Notes: generated by a model not told the origin, from the sequence alone. A DNA stretch of 64,000 nucleotides from Tragulus kanchil (GCA_022376925.1 JAIOJX010000005.1:94709001-94773000), one strand, 5' to 3'; counted from the stretch's first letter, positions 1 to 11,797 are shown. A program made the numbers and translations.

Positions 1-594
1 CTGAGCATGTACTACAAATGCCAAGTACAAAAATGTGTCATTATGCTGCCAAATATGCGTATTTTAAAAGATGATAATAATGATTACTATTTATTTTATG
101 CTCGGAACTTGCCAGGCTCTTCTATAAGTGCTTTACATATATCTTCTTGTTTAAACTTCACTTTGCCTCAGGAGGGAAATGTTTTGATAACTGTCAGTTT
201 GAAGATGAAGCAACAGAAACTCAGGAAGTGAAGGATCTTTTCCTAAGTGAGTAGGCTGGTAAGAGTGACAGGAATGAGGTGAACTATAGGAGGAGTCCAT
301 GAGTATGTGTGTTTCTACCAAGACCCCTGCTCTGTTGCCCCAGTGAGAGTTGTGCATTCATAAAAACTTTAATATCATATTTTATTTAGCTCTATATATC
401 AAAACAGAATTTCAACATGTAATCAAATAAAATTACTAATATGACATTTTACAGCTTTTTTGCAGGAAGTCCTCATAACAAGATTAACTTCACACCTGGA
501 GCACATTTTAAGTCCTTAATAGCCACATGTGGCAAGTGGCTTCCTTAGTGAATATTCTAAGTCCAGACAATTTTCTATTCATAATTTTTTTCAC

Positions 595-790
595 TGGAAA
601 AACCCTGATGCCGAAAGATTAGGCAAAAGGAGAAGCATGCAGCAGAGGATGAGATGGTTAGATACCATCACCAACTCAAATGACATGAATTTGAGCAAAT
701 TCTGGCAGATAGTGAAGGACAGGGGAGCCTGACCTGCTGCCATCCATGGGGTTGCAGAGTTGGATGTGACTTAGCCACTGAACAACAACG
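595..790 (+). mobile_element. BovB (RTE LINE) 3' end fragment
   Basis: The stretch matches the last part of the BovB reverse transcriptase frame and its 3' end. It reads a degenerate RMRWLDTITNS-type peptide, then GTGAAGGACAGGGGAGCCTG and the characteristic CATGGGGTTGCAGAGTTGGA tail ending in AACAACAAC. It is 5'-truncated and non-functional. BovB is a horizontally acquired LINE abundant in ruminants, which supports the host assignment. Confidence 0.88.
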
Positions 791-1187
791 TCAGTCCAAA
801 TTTCCCATTCATTCCCCCTCCTCTCCTCCGCAGCCAAGTCTTTTGCTTCATTTTATCTTATACTTCCTGAATCTATGCCTCCTAGTCTGTCCTCACTCCA
901 CTGGCTTCTATTCTTACAGACTGGTTTCTCTGCAATCCAAATTCATCCTCTTTCTATTAATTTACCTTGGTTTTCCCTGAAATCACTTTTGCTCAAGTAT
1001 TTTTCCTTCTGAAACATGCTAAACAGTTATTATATTTTGATAGTAAGACTGCTGGTGGCTTTTGTTTGCTCTTGATGCTTTTCTATATAGTCTGAGTTTT
1101 TATAGTACATATGTATTATCTAGTGCAGAAAAAGAAATTGTATAAAAAAAAAACAATCATTTTTTTCTTCTAAATATATAGACTATG
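791..1187. other. Unassigned pyrimidine-rich then AT-rich DNA
   Basis: The first half is C/T-rich and the second half is AT-rich with an A9-10 run near 1146-1155. I recognise no gene, repeat family or regulatory site here. If the unit of pair 1 is truly tandem, this should also be found just left of the window. Confidence 0.5.
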
Positions 1188-1834
1188 CTGAGCATGTACT
1201 ACAAATGCCAAGTACAAAAATGTGTCATTATGCTGCCAAATATGCGTATTTTAAAAGATGATAATAATGATTACTATTTATTTTATGCTCGGAACTTGCC
1301 AGGCTCTTCTATAAGTGCTTTACATATATCTTCTTGTTTAAACTTCACTTTGCCTCAGGAGGGAAATGTTTTGATAACTGTCAGTTTGAAGATGAAGCAA
1401 CAGAAACTCAGGAAGTGAAGGATCTTTTCCTAAGTGAGTAGGCTGGTAAGAGTGACAGGAATGAGGTGAACTATAGGAGGAGTCCATGAGTATGTGTGTT
1501 TCTACCAAGACCCCTGCTCTGTTGCCCCAGTGAGAGTTGTGCATTCATAAAAACTTTAATATCATATTTTATTTAGCTCTATATATCAAAACAGAATTTC
1601 AACATGTAATCAAATAAAATTACTAATATGACATTTTACAGCTTTTTTGCAGGAAGTCCTCATAACAAGATTAACTTCACACCTGGAGCACATTTTAAGT
1701 CCTTAATAGCCACATGTGGCAAGTGGCTTCCTTAGTGAATATTCTAAGTCCAGACAATTTTCTATTCATAATTTTATATTATTATAATGTCTCTTTTTGT
1801 TATTTGTTCCTTTTTATTAAAAAGAAAAACCCAG

Positions 1835-2091
1835 GGATTCCCTGGTGGCCCAGTGGATAAAGAGTCTGCCTTGCAGTGTAAGGGGCACTGGTTCGATCCC
1901 TGGCCCGGGAGGATCCCATGTGCCATGGAGCGGCTGGACTGGTATGTCCAATTGTGAGTTGGCACTCTGTGGAGCGCATGTACCTAGGGATGGTGCTCTG
2001 CAATGAGAGGGGCCACTGTGATGGGAGGCCCATACAGGCCAAAGAATAAAAATGGATGAAAATAAATAAATAAAAAACCAATAAAAGAGGC
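1835..2091 (+). mobile_element. CHR-type tRNA-Glu-derived SINE
   Basis: It begins GGGATTCCCTGGTGGCCCAG, a tRNA-Glu-like head with a box B-like GGTTCGATCCCT at 1890-1901. The body includes GCCACTGTGATGGGAGGCCC and the tail has AAATAAATAAATAAA, ending ACCAATAAAAGAGGCC. Near-identical AGAAAAACCC and AGAAAAGCCC flank it as a probable target-site duplication. The same copy appears at 2954-3210 because of tandem pair 2. Related copies with the same 3' end lie near 11.9, 38.5, 42.8, 50.1 and 51.2 kb. Confidence 0.9.
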
Positions 2092-2108
2092 CAGAAAAGC
2101 CCTAAATC

Positions 2109-2300
2109 CAGATTTACTGAGATGCTGACATGTACCTACATAAGTTCAAGGTGTACAATGTGATGACCTAAATTCATAATGATTATAACAATACAGTTAG
2201 CTAGCACTTCCATCCTCATATATAATTACATTTCTTTTTTTGGTGATAAAACTTCAGATCTACTCTTTTAAAAACTTCAAACTTCTACAAAGTTAGAGCA
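2109..2300 (-). mobile_element. L1 3' UTR fragment, antisense
   Basis: It follows the antisense L1 3' UTR pattern: CAGATTTACTGAGAT, then AAGTTCAAGGTGTACAATGTGATGA, TTATAACAATACAGTTAGCTAGCACTTCC and TTTTTTGGTGATAAAACTTCAGATCTACT. It is old and short. It is repeated at about 3228-3420 by pair 2, and its last part again at 4420-4450 by pair 3. Confidence 0.75.
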
Positions 2301-2953
2301 TATAAGAGCTTGCCTTTTATTGTACATTACAGTTTACAAAAGATATTTCTTATAATTTTGACCTGAGACGTTCATACAAGCCACAGGGCAGGTACTATTA
2401 TCTCTGTTTTAATGATGCAGACCTGGAGCATAGAGAGGTTACATATATCTTCTTGTTTAAACTTCACCTTGCCTCAGGAGGGAAATGTTTTGATAACTGT
2501 CAGTTTGAAGATGAAGCAACAGAAACTCAGGAAGTGAAGGATCTTTTCCTAAGTGAGTAGGCTGGTAAGAGTGACAGGAATGAGGTGAACTATAGGAGGA
2601 GTCCATGAGTATGTGTGTTTCTACCAAGACCCCTGCTCTGTTGCCCCAGTGAGAGTTGTGCATTCATAAAAACTTTAATATCATATTTTATTTAGCTCTA
2701 TATATCAAAACAGAATTTCAACATGTAATCAAATAAAATTACTAATATGACATTTTACAGCTTTTTTGCAGGAAGTCCTCATAACAAGATTAACTTCACA
2801 CCTGGAGCACATTTTAAGTCCTTAATAGCCACATGTGGCAAGTGGCTTCCTTAGTGAATATTCTAAGTCCAGACAATTTTCTATTCATAATTTTATATTA
2901 TTATAATGTCTCTTTTTGTTATTTGTTCCTTTTTATTAAAAAGAAAAACCCAG

Positions 2954-3210
2954 GGATTCCCTGGTGGCCCAGTGGATAAAGAGTCTGCCTTGCAGTGTAA
3001 GGGGCACTGGTTCGATCCCTGGCCCGGGAGGATCCCATGTGCCATGGAGCGGCTGGACTGGTATGTCCAATTGTGAGTTGGCACTCTGTGGAGCGCATGT
3101 ACCTAGGGATGGTGCTCTGCAATGAGAGGGGCCACTGTGATGGGAGGCCCATACAGGCCAAAGAATAAAAATGGATGAAAATAAATAAATAAAAAACCAA
3201 TAAAAGAGGC
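2954..3210 (+). mobile_element. CHR-type SINE (pair 2 duplicate of 1835-2091)
   Basis: Identical as far as I can see to the SINE at 1835-2091, flanks included. It is therefore the same insertion present in the second copy of tandem pair 2, not an independent insertion. Confidence 0.92.
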
Positions 3211-3370
3211 CAGAAAAGCCCTAAATCCAGATTTACTGAGATGCTGACATGTACCTACATAAGTTCAAGGTGTACAATGTGATGACCTAAATTCATAATG
3301 ATTATAACAATACAGTTAGCTAGCACTTCCATCCTCATATATAATTACATTTCTTTTTTTGGTGATAAAA

Positions 3371-5460
3371 CTTCAGATCTACTCTTTTAAAAACTTCAAA
3401 CTTCTACAAAGTTAGAGCATATAAGAGCTTGCCTTTTTATTGTACATTACAGTTTACAAAAGATATTTCTTATAATTTTGACCTGAGACGTTCATACAAG
3501 CCACAGGGCAGGTACTATTATCTCTGTTTTAATGATGCAGACCTGGAGCATAGAGAGGTTAAGTGGCTTATCCACAGCCAGGATTTTTGCAAGTAACAAA
3601 GACAAAGCCAGAAAATACGTCTTCTGGCTTCAAATCGAAATGTGTATTTTATACTACTTTACACACTCTGGTTTACATACTCTGTGTTGTAAATAACATT
3701 CTTAAGAGATATTCTGTTACTGGAAAGATGGAAAGGCTGAAGAGGATGCTGAAGTTAGAGGTAACACTTCCTATATATTATTATGCCTATAGATGCAATA
3801 CGTTCATCAAAATGAAAAAAATAAATGATTTTGAGATAATTAGGTCACTTGAATTGCAAATATCTTCTAGTGTATTTTCAAAGTATATGAAATTAAATAA
3901 CCGTGTAAATTTAGTTCAAAATCCAGTTACAGAACGGTGAATCTTTCAAAGAAAATGAAAATTCTTTCCCTGGTTCTTAAAAATAAAAATTAGTTTCCTT
4001 TGTGTTTCATTTTATCTAAATATGTTTACCCTGAAGCACATGAAAAAGTTCATTTTTCCTAACTACAAAAGTAGTTAAAATTTTTTACAGCATAGGTTGA
4101 ATTTTCATCACTTAAGCTCACAGCAGGAACTTCGACCTTTATTGTGTTCCATGTAATAACTGTAGTTAACCAGAGTTCAGGGTGATGATTTTAGGAGCTG
4201 GCTCCTTGAGATCTCCCACATTTCTTGTGAAAGTAAGAAGAAATAAACTTACGAGTGATATAAAAGTACCAACATGTCAAAGTGGTAAACTAAATTTCCC
4301 TAAATAAAAATAGCCTAGAAAACAGTATTTTATTTTTTTAGTGCTGTGTATAGTAACATATTTTGAAAAATTATCAGAAAAAGCTCCAAAAATAAAACTA
4401 AAATATTCTTTTTGGAAAACTTCAGATCTACTCTTTAAAAACTTCAAACTTCTACAAAGTTAGAGCATATAAGAGCTTGCCTTTTTATTGTACATTACAG
4501 TTTACAAAAGATATTTCTTATAATTTTGACCTGAGACGTTCATACAAGCCACAGGGCAGGTACTATTATCTCTGTTTTAATGATGCAGACCTGGAGCATA
4601 GAGAGGTTAAGTGGCTTATCCACAGCCAGGATTTTTGCAAGTAACAAAGACAAAGCCAGAAAATACGTCTTCTGGCTTCAAATCGAAATGTGTATTTTAT
4701 ACTACTTTACACACTCTGGTTTACATACTCTGTGTTGTAAATAACATTCTTAAGAGATATTCTGTTACTGGAAAGATGGAAAGGCTGAAGAGGATGCTGA
4801 AGTTAGAGGTAACACTTCCTATATATTATTATGCCTATAGATGCAATACGTTCATCAAAATGAAAAAAATAAATGATTTTGAGATAATTAGGTCACTTGA
4901 ATTGCAAATATCTTCTAGTGTATTTTCAAAGTATATGAAATTAAATAACCGTGTAAATTTAGTTCAAAATCCAGTTACAGAACGGTGAATCTTTCAAAGA
5001 AAATGAAAATTCTTTCCCTGGTTCTTAAAAATAAAAATTAGTTTCCTTTGTGTTTCATTTTATCTAAATATGTTTACCCTGAAGCACATGAAAAAGTTCA
5101 TTTTTCCTAACTACAAAAGTAGTTAAAATTTTTTACAGCATAGGTTGAATTTTCATCACTTAAGCTCACAGCAGGAACTTCGACCTTTATTGTGTTCCAT
5201 GTAATAACTGTAGTTAACCAGAGTTCAGGGTGATGATTTTAGGAGCTGGCTCCTTGAGATCTCCCACATTTCTTGTGAAAGTAAGAAGAAATAAACTTAC
5301 GAGTGATATAAAAGTACCAACATGTCAAAGTGGTAAACTAAATTTCCCTAAATAAAAATAGCCTAGAAAACAGTATTTTATTTTTTTAGTGCTGTGTATA
5401 GTAACATATTTTGAAAAATTATCAGAAAAAGCTCCAAAAATAAAACTAAAATATTCTTTT
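3371..5460. repeat. Tandem pair 3 (about 1049 bp unit)
   Basis: Copy A is about 3371-4410 and copy B about 4420-5460. Copy B enters at TTCAGATCT and lacks one T of the run that follows. About nine bases at 4411-4419 look like an imperfect version of the T-rich sequence just upstream of copy A (3352-3370). Bases 3371-3560 also belong to pair 2, so the pairs are chained. A 125-codon open frame at 3563-3940 is repeated unchanged at 4611-4988, but it overlaps a MIR and has no coding features. Confidence 0.96.
3437..3650 (+). mobile_element. MIR SINE
   Basis: The core GGTACTATTATCTCTGTTTTAATGATG followed by GCATAGAGAGGTTAAGTGGCTTATCC is the standard MIR core and tail, degenerate here. A part is repeated upstream (about 2318-2440, broken at the pair 2 junction) and the whole again at about 4485-4700 (pair 3). 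Confidence 0.8.
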
Positions 5461-5904
5461 AATAATCAACTCTAATTTTATCTGTCATCATTTCTGTGGT
5501 ATTTTTTGCCTGCAGCATAGATGTTAATGAAAAATGAACTTATACCTTTAAAGGTAGATAAAAATTAATAAAAATGAAAGCAGTTTTCATTGAAATTATC
5601 TGTGCATTATTAATCATTATTAATAAATTTGAGGATTTTTATATTGAAGATGCAGATCAAAATTAGTGTGATAATTTTAGTATGTTAAGTTTATGTGAAA
5701 AGACAAATGACTCAGAATTTTCTCTCTAGTTCCATTTTTATATGTTCATTAGTGTGTAAGAGAATGGAATATTTTAATTCCTTTGATTTTTAAGCCCAAT
5801 TTCAAAGCAAAAATGAAATAAAATATTTTTAAAACAGAGGGAGGGAAATATCTAACAGCAGTCAGAAAAAAATTAATTTACCATTATACAAGAACAAATT
5901 TACA
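5461..5904. other. Unassigned AT-rich DNA
   Basis: Strongly AT-rich with short direct repeats such as TTATTAATCATTATTAATAAATT near 5608. No gene or repeat family recognised. Confidence 0.5.
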
Positions 5905-6030
5905 TTATATAGGTACTTCACTCCATTGTGCCAGAGACCTTTTCTTATTTCTTAGAACATCTAACCTCATTTCAAAGATTCAGATCAGAATTTAGATGGC
6001 TCAATTACACAAGGTCACCACGTGGCAGCA
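5905..6030 (+). mobile_element. MIR SINE fragment
   Basis: The order ATCTAACCTCATTTCAAAGATTCAG, then CAATTACACAAGGTCACCACGTGGCAG matches a degenerate MIR core and the end of the MIR consensus (ACACAAGGTCAC...GTGGCAG). Confidence 0.6.
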
Positions 6031-6202
6031 CAGACATAATCATATGCCCAATTTGACTGAGGCCCCTATCACCTGTGACAGACGATTTATACCTTGCTCT
6101 TTTTGACCCAGGGGAGCTCCCATGTGCCCTGGAGGAAAATGAGGCTAAAGATCTTGCCTACATTCTGTAACTTCATATCTTGAGATAATCTAAAGCTATC
6201 TT

Positions 6203-6462
6203 GAGACTTCCCAGGTGGTCCAATGGTTAAGAAACTGCCTGCCAATGCAGGGGACATGGGTCCAATCTCTGGTCTGAGGGGATCCCATACGTAGTGGAGC
6301 AATAAAGCCAGTATGCCACAACTATTAATCTGTGCACCTTAGAGCCCATGCTCCACAACCAGAGAAGTCACTGAAATGAGAAGCTATACGGTGGCCCCAG
6401 CTTGCAGCAACTAGAGAAAACCCAAGTGCAGCAATGAAGACTGATCATAGCAAAAATATATC
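6203..6462 (+). mobile_element. CHR-2 type SINE
   Basis: The head GAGACTTCCCAGGTGGTCCA is tRNA-Glu-like with a GGGTCCAATCTC box B remnant. The body has the repeated CCACAAC motifs, AGAGCCCATGCTCCACAACCAGAGAAGTCAC and GCAACTAGAGAAAACCCAAGTGCAGCAATGAAGAC typical of the longer CHR-2 form. The copy is moderately diverged. Confidence 0.88.
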
Positions 6463-6639
6463 CATATATATTTTAAAGTAATAACTTTAAAAAAGATGTC
6501 TTCATTGTGACCATAAGTTTTTGGTTGTATACTGATCTAATTTTTGATGAATAAAACAAGTTTGAGAGATAGAGAAGCTCAAGGTGAGGCAAGACAAGAC
6601 TCTACAGAGAACAGAACGGATGAGGGTATATACAGCAGA

Positions 6640-6800
6640 GAGGTATGGACTCAGACCTCAGAGCTCAGCTTCCATCCCTAAGACCTGCACAGATAACATT
6701 CTTCAACCTTAATTTCCTCATCTGAAAACTGGGCACAATGATCATGGAGGCCTACCTCAAAGAAGGCCTACTAAGAGGAAAGAGAGAAATTAATAAAGGC
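6640..6800 (-). mobile_element. MIR SINE, antisense
   Basis: CTTCAACCTTAATTTCCTCATCTGAAAACTGGGCACAATGATC followed by CTACCTCAAAG matches the antisense MIR core (TTTCCTCATCTGTAAAATGGG...CTACCTCA). Confidence 0.75.
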
Positions 6801-7697
6801 TGGATGCTTAGAAATTTCTATGGCTCAAGATATTCTACGTCAGGGAATTCTCTAAATTTGCCAGGTCGTACTGAATCTAACGAGTATCATGAAGTAGTTT
6901 CTGCACTCAATTACAAGCTTCTGCAGTAAATCACGTGTCTATGAGAAAGTCCTTAGGTTAATATCTACTACTGGTTTCAGTATTTAATTCTGGACATTCA
7001 TTCCTTCAAGAGCAACTCTTATCATCTATAATACATGAAAATAAGAATGAAACAGATTTTGTTCAGTGCATTTTAAACACTAATGATCTCCTAAGAGAAA
7101 AATGTCGGCTAAGTTTAACCCTTCCTTAGCTGAATAACTACATACTACATGTAGGGAGCAGATCAGTTAGTCTTCATTTGGCAACTGCAAATCGTCAGCT
7201 GTTTTTTATATGTGACTTGTCATTATATTTTACATTTTAGGATGTTGACTTCTGTCCTTAATGTCTTTAACTTCACAGACACCAAAAGATTTGAAACCTG
7301 TATGACACACATAACATAAAGCTCCATTGTAGCCCAGTACAAAGCATATAGTATAAAGAAACACTACCACTATGTGATAAGAAGTGAAAATCATCATCTT
7401 TCTGAAATATGGCTTTGTCATTAATATATTCATCAAAGGTTAATAAGTCATTATAAAATCATATGGTAACCCAAGTCTCTGTTTTCACTTTAATAAAAAA
7501 ATGGCTGAAGATATACTTGCCTCAAACTTTTCTCACCACCATCATCTTATCCCTGATACTTTGAGTGTCCCTACCTCTCTTCTCACCTCTAAGGAGAGCA
7601 TTTTGAGGAAAAAAGCTTTTTTTAAAGGTTTCTTCTGATGAGAACCAATTTGAAACAAATGAAATAATGACCGTCAAGTAGCAAACATTCTTCTGTA
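6801..7697. other. Unassigned single-copy DNA
   Basis: No repeat, splice-bounded exon or RNA gene recognised. The short open frames on both strands have no domain, and their composition matches the surrounding non-coding DNA. Confidence 0.5.
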
Positions 7698-7905
7698 TAT
7701 CAGTTTGCTCAGGCTGCCATAACTAAATGCTATAGACTGGGAGGCTTGAAAATATATGGAGATAGAGGCCACCAATTGTATACTATTAGGACCTATGCTT
7801 GTGAGATCATTTAATTAACCTGTGAAAGTTCCATCTCTAAATAAAACTGCATTGGGGTTAGCGATTCAACATAGGAATTTGAGGGTAGACAATTCAGTCC
7901 ACAGC
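7698..7905 (+). mobile_element. Old mammalian interspersed repeat, family not assigned
   Basis: The pattern is CAGTTTGCTCAGGCTGCCATAAC, AGACTGGGAGGCTT, then CAACATAGGAATTTGAGGG and AATTCAGTCCACAGCA. It is the two ends of a widespread mammalian repeat (TTTGCTAGGGCTGCCATAAC ... CAATTCAGCCCATAAC) with its middle missing. I recognise the sequence type but cannot name the family with certainty. Confidence 0.6.
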
Positions 7906-7959
7906 ACCCTGAAAAGTCAAAGAAGTACTGCAGCTTTGTGAACAAAGGGAGGTGAAATG

Positions 7960-8161
7960 TGTGTTAGTTGCTCAGTCATGTCTGACTCTTTGCAACTCAG
8001 TGAACTGTAGCCCAACAGGTTCCTCTGTCCATGGGATTCTCTAGGCAAGGACGCTAGGGTGGGTTATGATTTCCTTCTCCAGGGATCTTTCTGACACAGA
8101 GATAGAACCCAGGTCTCCTGCATTAGAGGCAGATTCTTTACCATCTGAGTCACCAGGGAAG
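7960..8161 (-). mobile_element. Bov-tA SINE, antisense
   Basis: Antisense reading: TTGCTCAGTCATGTCTGACTCTTTGCAACTC, CTGTCCATGGGATTCTCTAGGCAAG, TTCCTTCTCCAGGGATC and an end GAGTCACCAGGGAAGACC, which is the tRNA-derived head. GGAGGTGAA on the left and GGAGGCGAA on the right are a probable diverged target-site duplication. Confidence 0.92.
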
Positions 8162-8582
8162 ACCAAAATGGAGGCGAAGAGTGAGTCTATTTTGAACTAC
8201 ATGGTCATGGTTTGTAGAGCGCTGAGGAGAACAAAGAGACTTTTCTTACAAAGTCATTTGAGGAAAATACGGAGGAGGCAGAGGCATGCATGAATGCAGA
8301 GCAAGAACACAAATACTGGGCATGACTTGATGATCTGATTTCCTTCTCCCAAATCCACTTAAGATGTATTTCTCTCGAGTACATGAATACATTCATGGAA
8401 ATGGTTAGAAAAGATGAAGGAATCAATCTGGGTCAGAATTTACTGAAGCCAAAAAATAGATGAAAATATATCTTCTCTTCACCCTAATGCTTTCAACACT
8501 CAGCTTTATGATCTCTTTTGGTTCCCACTCCTGCTAGTTCCCAAGTTTTACTGGCAAGGGAAGTGGTCTCCTCCTGCTGTGG
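8162..8582. other. Unassigned DNA
   Basis: No recognised repeat or gene. Overlapping open frames on both strands (8066-8293 plus, 8205-8426 minus) are short and without domains. The first is partly made of the antisense Bov-tA. Confidence 0.45.
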
Positions 8583-10710
8583 AAAGCCCCCCAGCTAGGA
8601 AGCAAATAAACATGAACACCATCTTCTCTCAAGGAGTTACTCATGAGTTTTAAGATTGTTGAAGTTCTTGACGAGCTCTTCAGTCTTCGTAACTTTTCCT
8701 GCCTTTTGTTCTGTTACTCGTCTTCACAATTATCCTTCAAACCCTCTTCAAATTCTTCTGCTTCTCTTGAGTGATGGAACCCATACACTCATTTGGGTCT
8801 AATCACTATTGAGCATAACAGCAGAATAACCTTACTATTTTTGAAAATAGCTAGCAAAATTTCAAAACAGAGAGGTACGACAGTTCCTTACTTCATCTCA
8901 GCTGCTATTTCTTAATCCAGCAGAGTCTGTCTCTCAAAACTGTAACTATCCACAAGTCTTCAATTATTTTTGACATATAAATCATCTTGAACTAGAGCTT
9001 AAATCCCAGGGTGCTGCTTCTTGAAAATTTTATTCTCTTAAACTCCACAGATTCACTGCACCCCTACCCTCACTCAATTGCTTGGCCCACGCATATGCAA
9101 AATTCTCTGCAGGATACTTGATACCATCCTCAACAGAGCCAATTTCTTCAAAAGAAAGATGTACCATTTTTTTTCCTCTCTGCTCTACAGATTTCAGTCT
9201 CTAAATATTTATCTGGGAGATACTAAACGGTTTGCTCTAGATGCCTAAATCGTTGGTCATCTTTCAGATTCAAGAGAAAGAACCTGGAACAGATTCCAGT
9301 AAACTAGTCTAGAAGAAACTGACATAAGATACTGGTGACATTTGAAACTGCTAATTCATTTTGAGATAGTTGCATCCCCTGGGGTCTCTTGCCTCAGGAT
9401 CCTTGTCAAAACACTGAAATAAGTACTCTTTGATTTCATTACTTCACAACTGATCTTTCCAGACACTTGGTCTTGAGGGAAAATCCTCAAATGGTGTGCC
9501 TTAGGGGGCTGTAAGCCCTGAGTCTAAAAGGGGACATTCAATTTCTCATCAAAATATGAAGAGAGCCAATTCTATTGTTGATATGCACCTCCAAATTAGG
9601 AGACATCATCATGACTGATTATAAAACATTTGAAAAAAAAGCCAATTCTCATTGTTTTGAAAGCCCCCAGCTAGGAAGCAAATAAACATGAACACCATCT
9701 TCTCTCAAGGAGTTACTCATGAGTTTTAAGATTGTTGAAGTTCTTGACGAGCTCTTCAGTCTTCGTAACTTTTCCTGCCTTTTGTTCTGTTACTCGTCTT
9801 CACAATTATCCTTCAAACCCTCTTCAAATTCTTCTGCTTCTCTTGAGTGATGGAACCCATACACTCATTTGGGTCTAATCACTATTGAGCATAACAGCAG
9901 AATAACCTTACTATTTTTGAAAATAGCTAGCAAAATTTCAAAACAGAGAGGTACGACAGTTCCTTACTTCATCTCAGCTGCTATTTCTTAATCCAGCAGA
10001 GTCTGTCTCTCAAAACTGTAACTATCCACAAGTCTTCAATTATTTTTGACATATAAATCATCTTGAACTAGAGCTTAAATCCCAGGGTGCTGCTTCTTGA
10101 AAATTTTATTCTCTTAAACTCCACAGATTCACTGCACCCCTACCCTCACTCAATTGCTTGGCCCACGCATATGCAAAATTCTCTGCAGGATACTTGATAC
10201 CATCCTCAACAGAGCCAATTTCTTCAAAAGAAAGATGTACCATTTTTTTTTTTCCTCTCTGCTCTACAGATTTCAGTCTCTAAATATTTATCTGGGAGAT
10301 ACTAAACGGTTTGCTCTAGATGCCTAAATCGTTGGTCATCTTTCAGATTCAAGAGAAAGAACCTGGAACAGATTCCAGTAAACTAGTCTAGAAGAAACTG
10401 ACATAAGATACTGGTGACATTTGAAACTGCTAATTCATTTTGAGATAGTTGCATCCCCTGGGGTCTCTTGCCTCAGGATCCTTGTCAAAACACTGAAATA
10501 AGTACTCTTTGATTTCATTACTTCACAACTGATCTTTCCAGACACTTGGTCTTGAGGGAAAATCCTCAAATGGTGTGCCTTAGGGGGCTGTAAGCCCTGA
10601 GTCTAAAAGGGGACATTCAATTTCTCATCAAAATATGAAGAGAGCCAATTCTATTGTTGATATGCACCTCCAAATTAGGAGACATCATCATGACTGATTA
10701 TAAAACATTT
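8583..10710. repeat. Tandem pair 4 (about 1076 bp unit, 27-base filler)
   Basis: Copy A is about 8583-9631 and copy B about 9659-10710. The copies differ in a C-run at the entry (six versus five) and in a T-run (8 at about 9167, 11 at about 10243). Bases 9632-9658 are in neither copy: an A-rich run followed by a stretch resembling GCCAATTCTATTGTTG at about 9567. I recognise no interspersed repeat inside the unit. Confidence 0.97.
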
Positions 10711-11150
10711 AGACTTCATTTAAAATTATGACTATTTTATCCATAGGAATAATATTTAAAACTTAAAATGTATGAATTACTATATGATGAGATCTCCAGG
10801 TAGACAGAAGGAACATGGCTTAATGTCACTCTAATCTATCTTCAGATAACTACTTAGTAGTTACACCCTCAAGCTGATATTTTATTTAAATTAAACTGAA
10901 TACATGGACTATATTATCTATGTCTTTTGGCTAAATGATAAAAAGCTTGTAGCCTCTGACCTTTAAAATATTTTCTTTTTCGAGGGGTAAGACTCAGGAA
11001 ATGTTCAAACAAGTTGAACAACAATAAATTCTCTGAGCAAACACAAATCATAGTCATAATATTTTTAAAAGTTACGCTTATAATCAAAACCCCTCAGTGC
11101 CCTTAATTGCACATACCAATGCCTCTCTTTGGAAGGCGATGAACTCCTAC
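10711..11150. other. Unassigned AT-rich DNA
   Basis: AT-rich with no recognised repeat or gene. It ends at the Bov-tA insertion. Confidence 0.45.
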
Positions 11151-11151
11151 A

Positions 11152-11383
11152 GTGGCTTCCCCAGTGGCTCAGGGGTAAAGAATCTGCCTGTCAATGCAGG
11201 AGATACAGAAGACGCTGTTTTCAGTCCCCGGGTTGGGAAGATTCCCTGGAAGTGGGCATGGCAGCCCACTCTGGTATTCTTGCCTGGAGAATCCCATGGA
11301 CAGAGGTGCCTGGAGGGCTACAGTCCATGCAGTTGCAAAGAATCAGACATGACTGAAGCAACTGAATATACAAGCACACACGG
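11152..11383 (+). mobile_element. Bov-tA SINE
   Basis: Head TGGCTTCCCCAGTGGCTCAG, box B-like GTTTTCAGTCCC, GGTTGGGAAGATTCCCTGGA, then the Bov-A part with GGCAGCCCACTCTGGTATTC, TGGACAGAGGTGCCTGG and CAGACATGACTGAAGCAACTGA. CTCCTAC on both sides (11144-11150 and about 11385-11391) is a likely short target-site duplication. Open frames of 75-152 codons that cross it are by-products of the SINE. Confidence 0.93.
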
Positions 11384-11616
11384 GCTCCTACTAGTTTACA
11401 ATGAAATTCAACTGCTTCCTGCAGATCTTGAATCAGCCCTTCAAGACCCTCTGCCCGGTTCCTTGATTTTGGATGATTCCTCACCTGAATGGGATTACTT
11501 TCTGGTTTACTCTGGAGTGGCTCCCTATAGTCAGCATCAAGGAGTTAGCCCTTGACAACTCCCATCTGAGTCTGACACATATTCCTGAGAGATGCTGGTT
11601 CCTTAGCTCTTTAGGT

Positions 11617-11742
11617 CCCCCTGGAGGAGGAAATGGCAACCCACTCCAGTATTGTCTGGAAAATCCATGGACAGAGAAGGCTGGTAGGCTACAGTTCACA
11701 GGGTCACAGAGTTGAACATGACTGAGTGACTGAGTTCAGCAC
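11617..11742 (+). mobile_element. Bov-A unit (5'-truncated Bov-tA)
   Basis: It starts at CTGGAGGAGGAAATGGCAAC and runs through CACTCCAGTATTGTCTGG, CCATGGACAGAGAAGGCTGG and GTCACAGAGTTGAACATGACTGAG. The tRNA-derived head is missing. Confidence 0.88.
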
Positions 11743-11797
11743 AGGGACCTAGAAACCACTAACAGTGAGTGTCTGCCTTTTATGCTGCTCACAATTA

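Larger units (their letters stand above)
1..1775. repeat. Tandem pair 1 (unit about 1187 bp, left copy cut by window edge)
   Basis: Bases 1-588 recur at 1188-1775 with no difference I could see. Identity stops after the shared ATAATTTT at 588/1775. If the unit is a direct tandem repeat of 1187 bp, the copy boundary is at 588/589 and the left copy starts about 600 bases before the window. Bases 1322-1775 are also part of pair 2, so that stretch occurs three times (135-588, 1322-1775, 2441-2894). The content is AT-rich with no recognised repeat in 1-588. Most likely an assembly duplication. Confidence 0.93.
1322..3560. repeat. Tandem pair 2 (1119 bp unit)
   Basis: Copy A is 1322-2440 and copy B is 2441-3560, directly abutting. 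The junction joins GAGAGGTT to ACATATATCT, and copy B exits at GAGAGGTT into AAGTGGCTTA. Two differences were seen: a T-to-C change near 2468, 27 bases into the copy, and one extra T near 3431. Each copy carries a CHR SINE, an antisense L1 tail and the start of a MIR. The breakpoint cuts the MIR, which is intact only in copy B. Confidence 0.97.

Noticed and set aside
1861..1905. Possible tRNA genes in many places (GGTTCGATCCC box B)
   Set aside because: Each is the tRNA-Glu-derived head of a SINE with SINE body, A-rich tail and target-site duplication. No intact cloverleaf with anticodon arm is seen.
3563..4988. A 125-codon open frame present twice with identical sequence
   Set aside because: Identity comes from the tandem pair that contains it. 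The frame starts inside a MIR and has no protein features.
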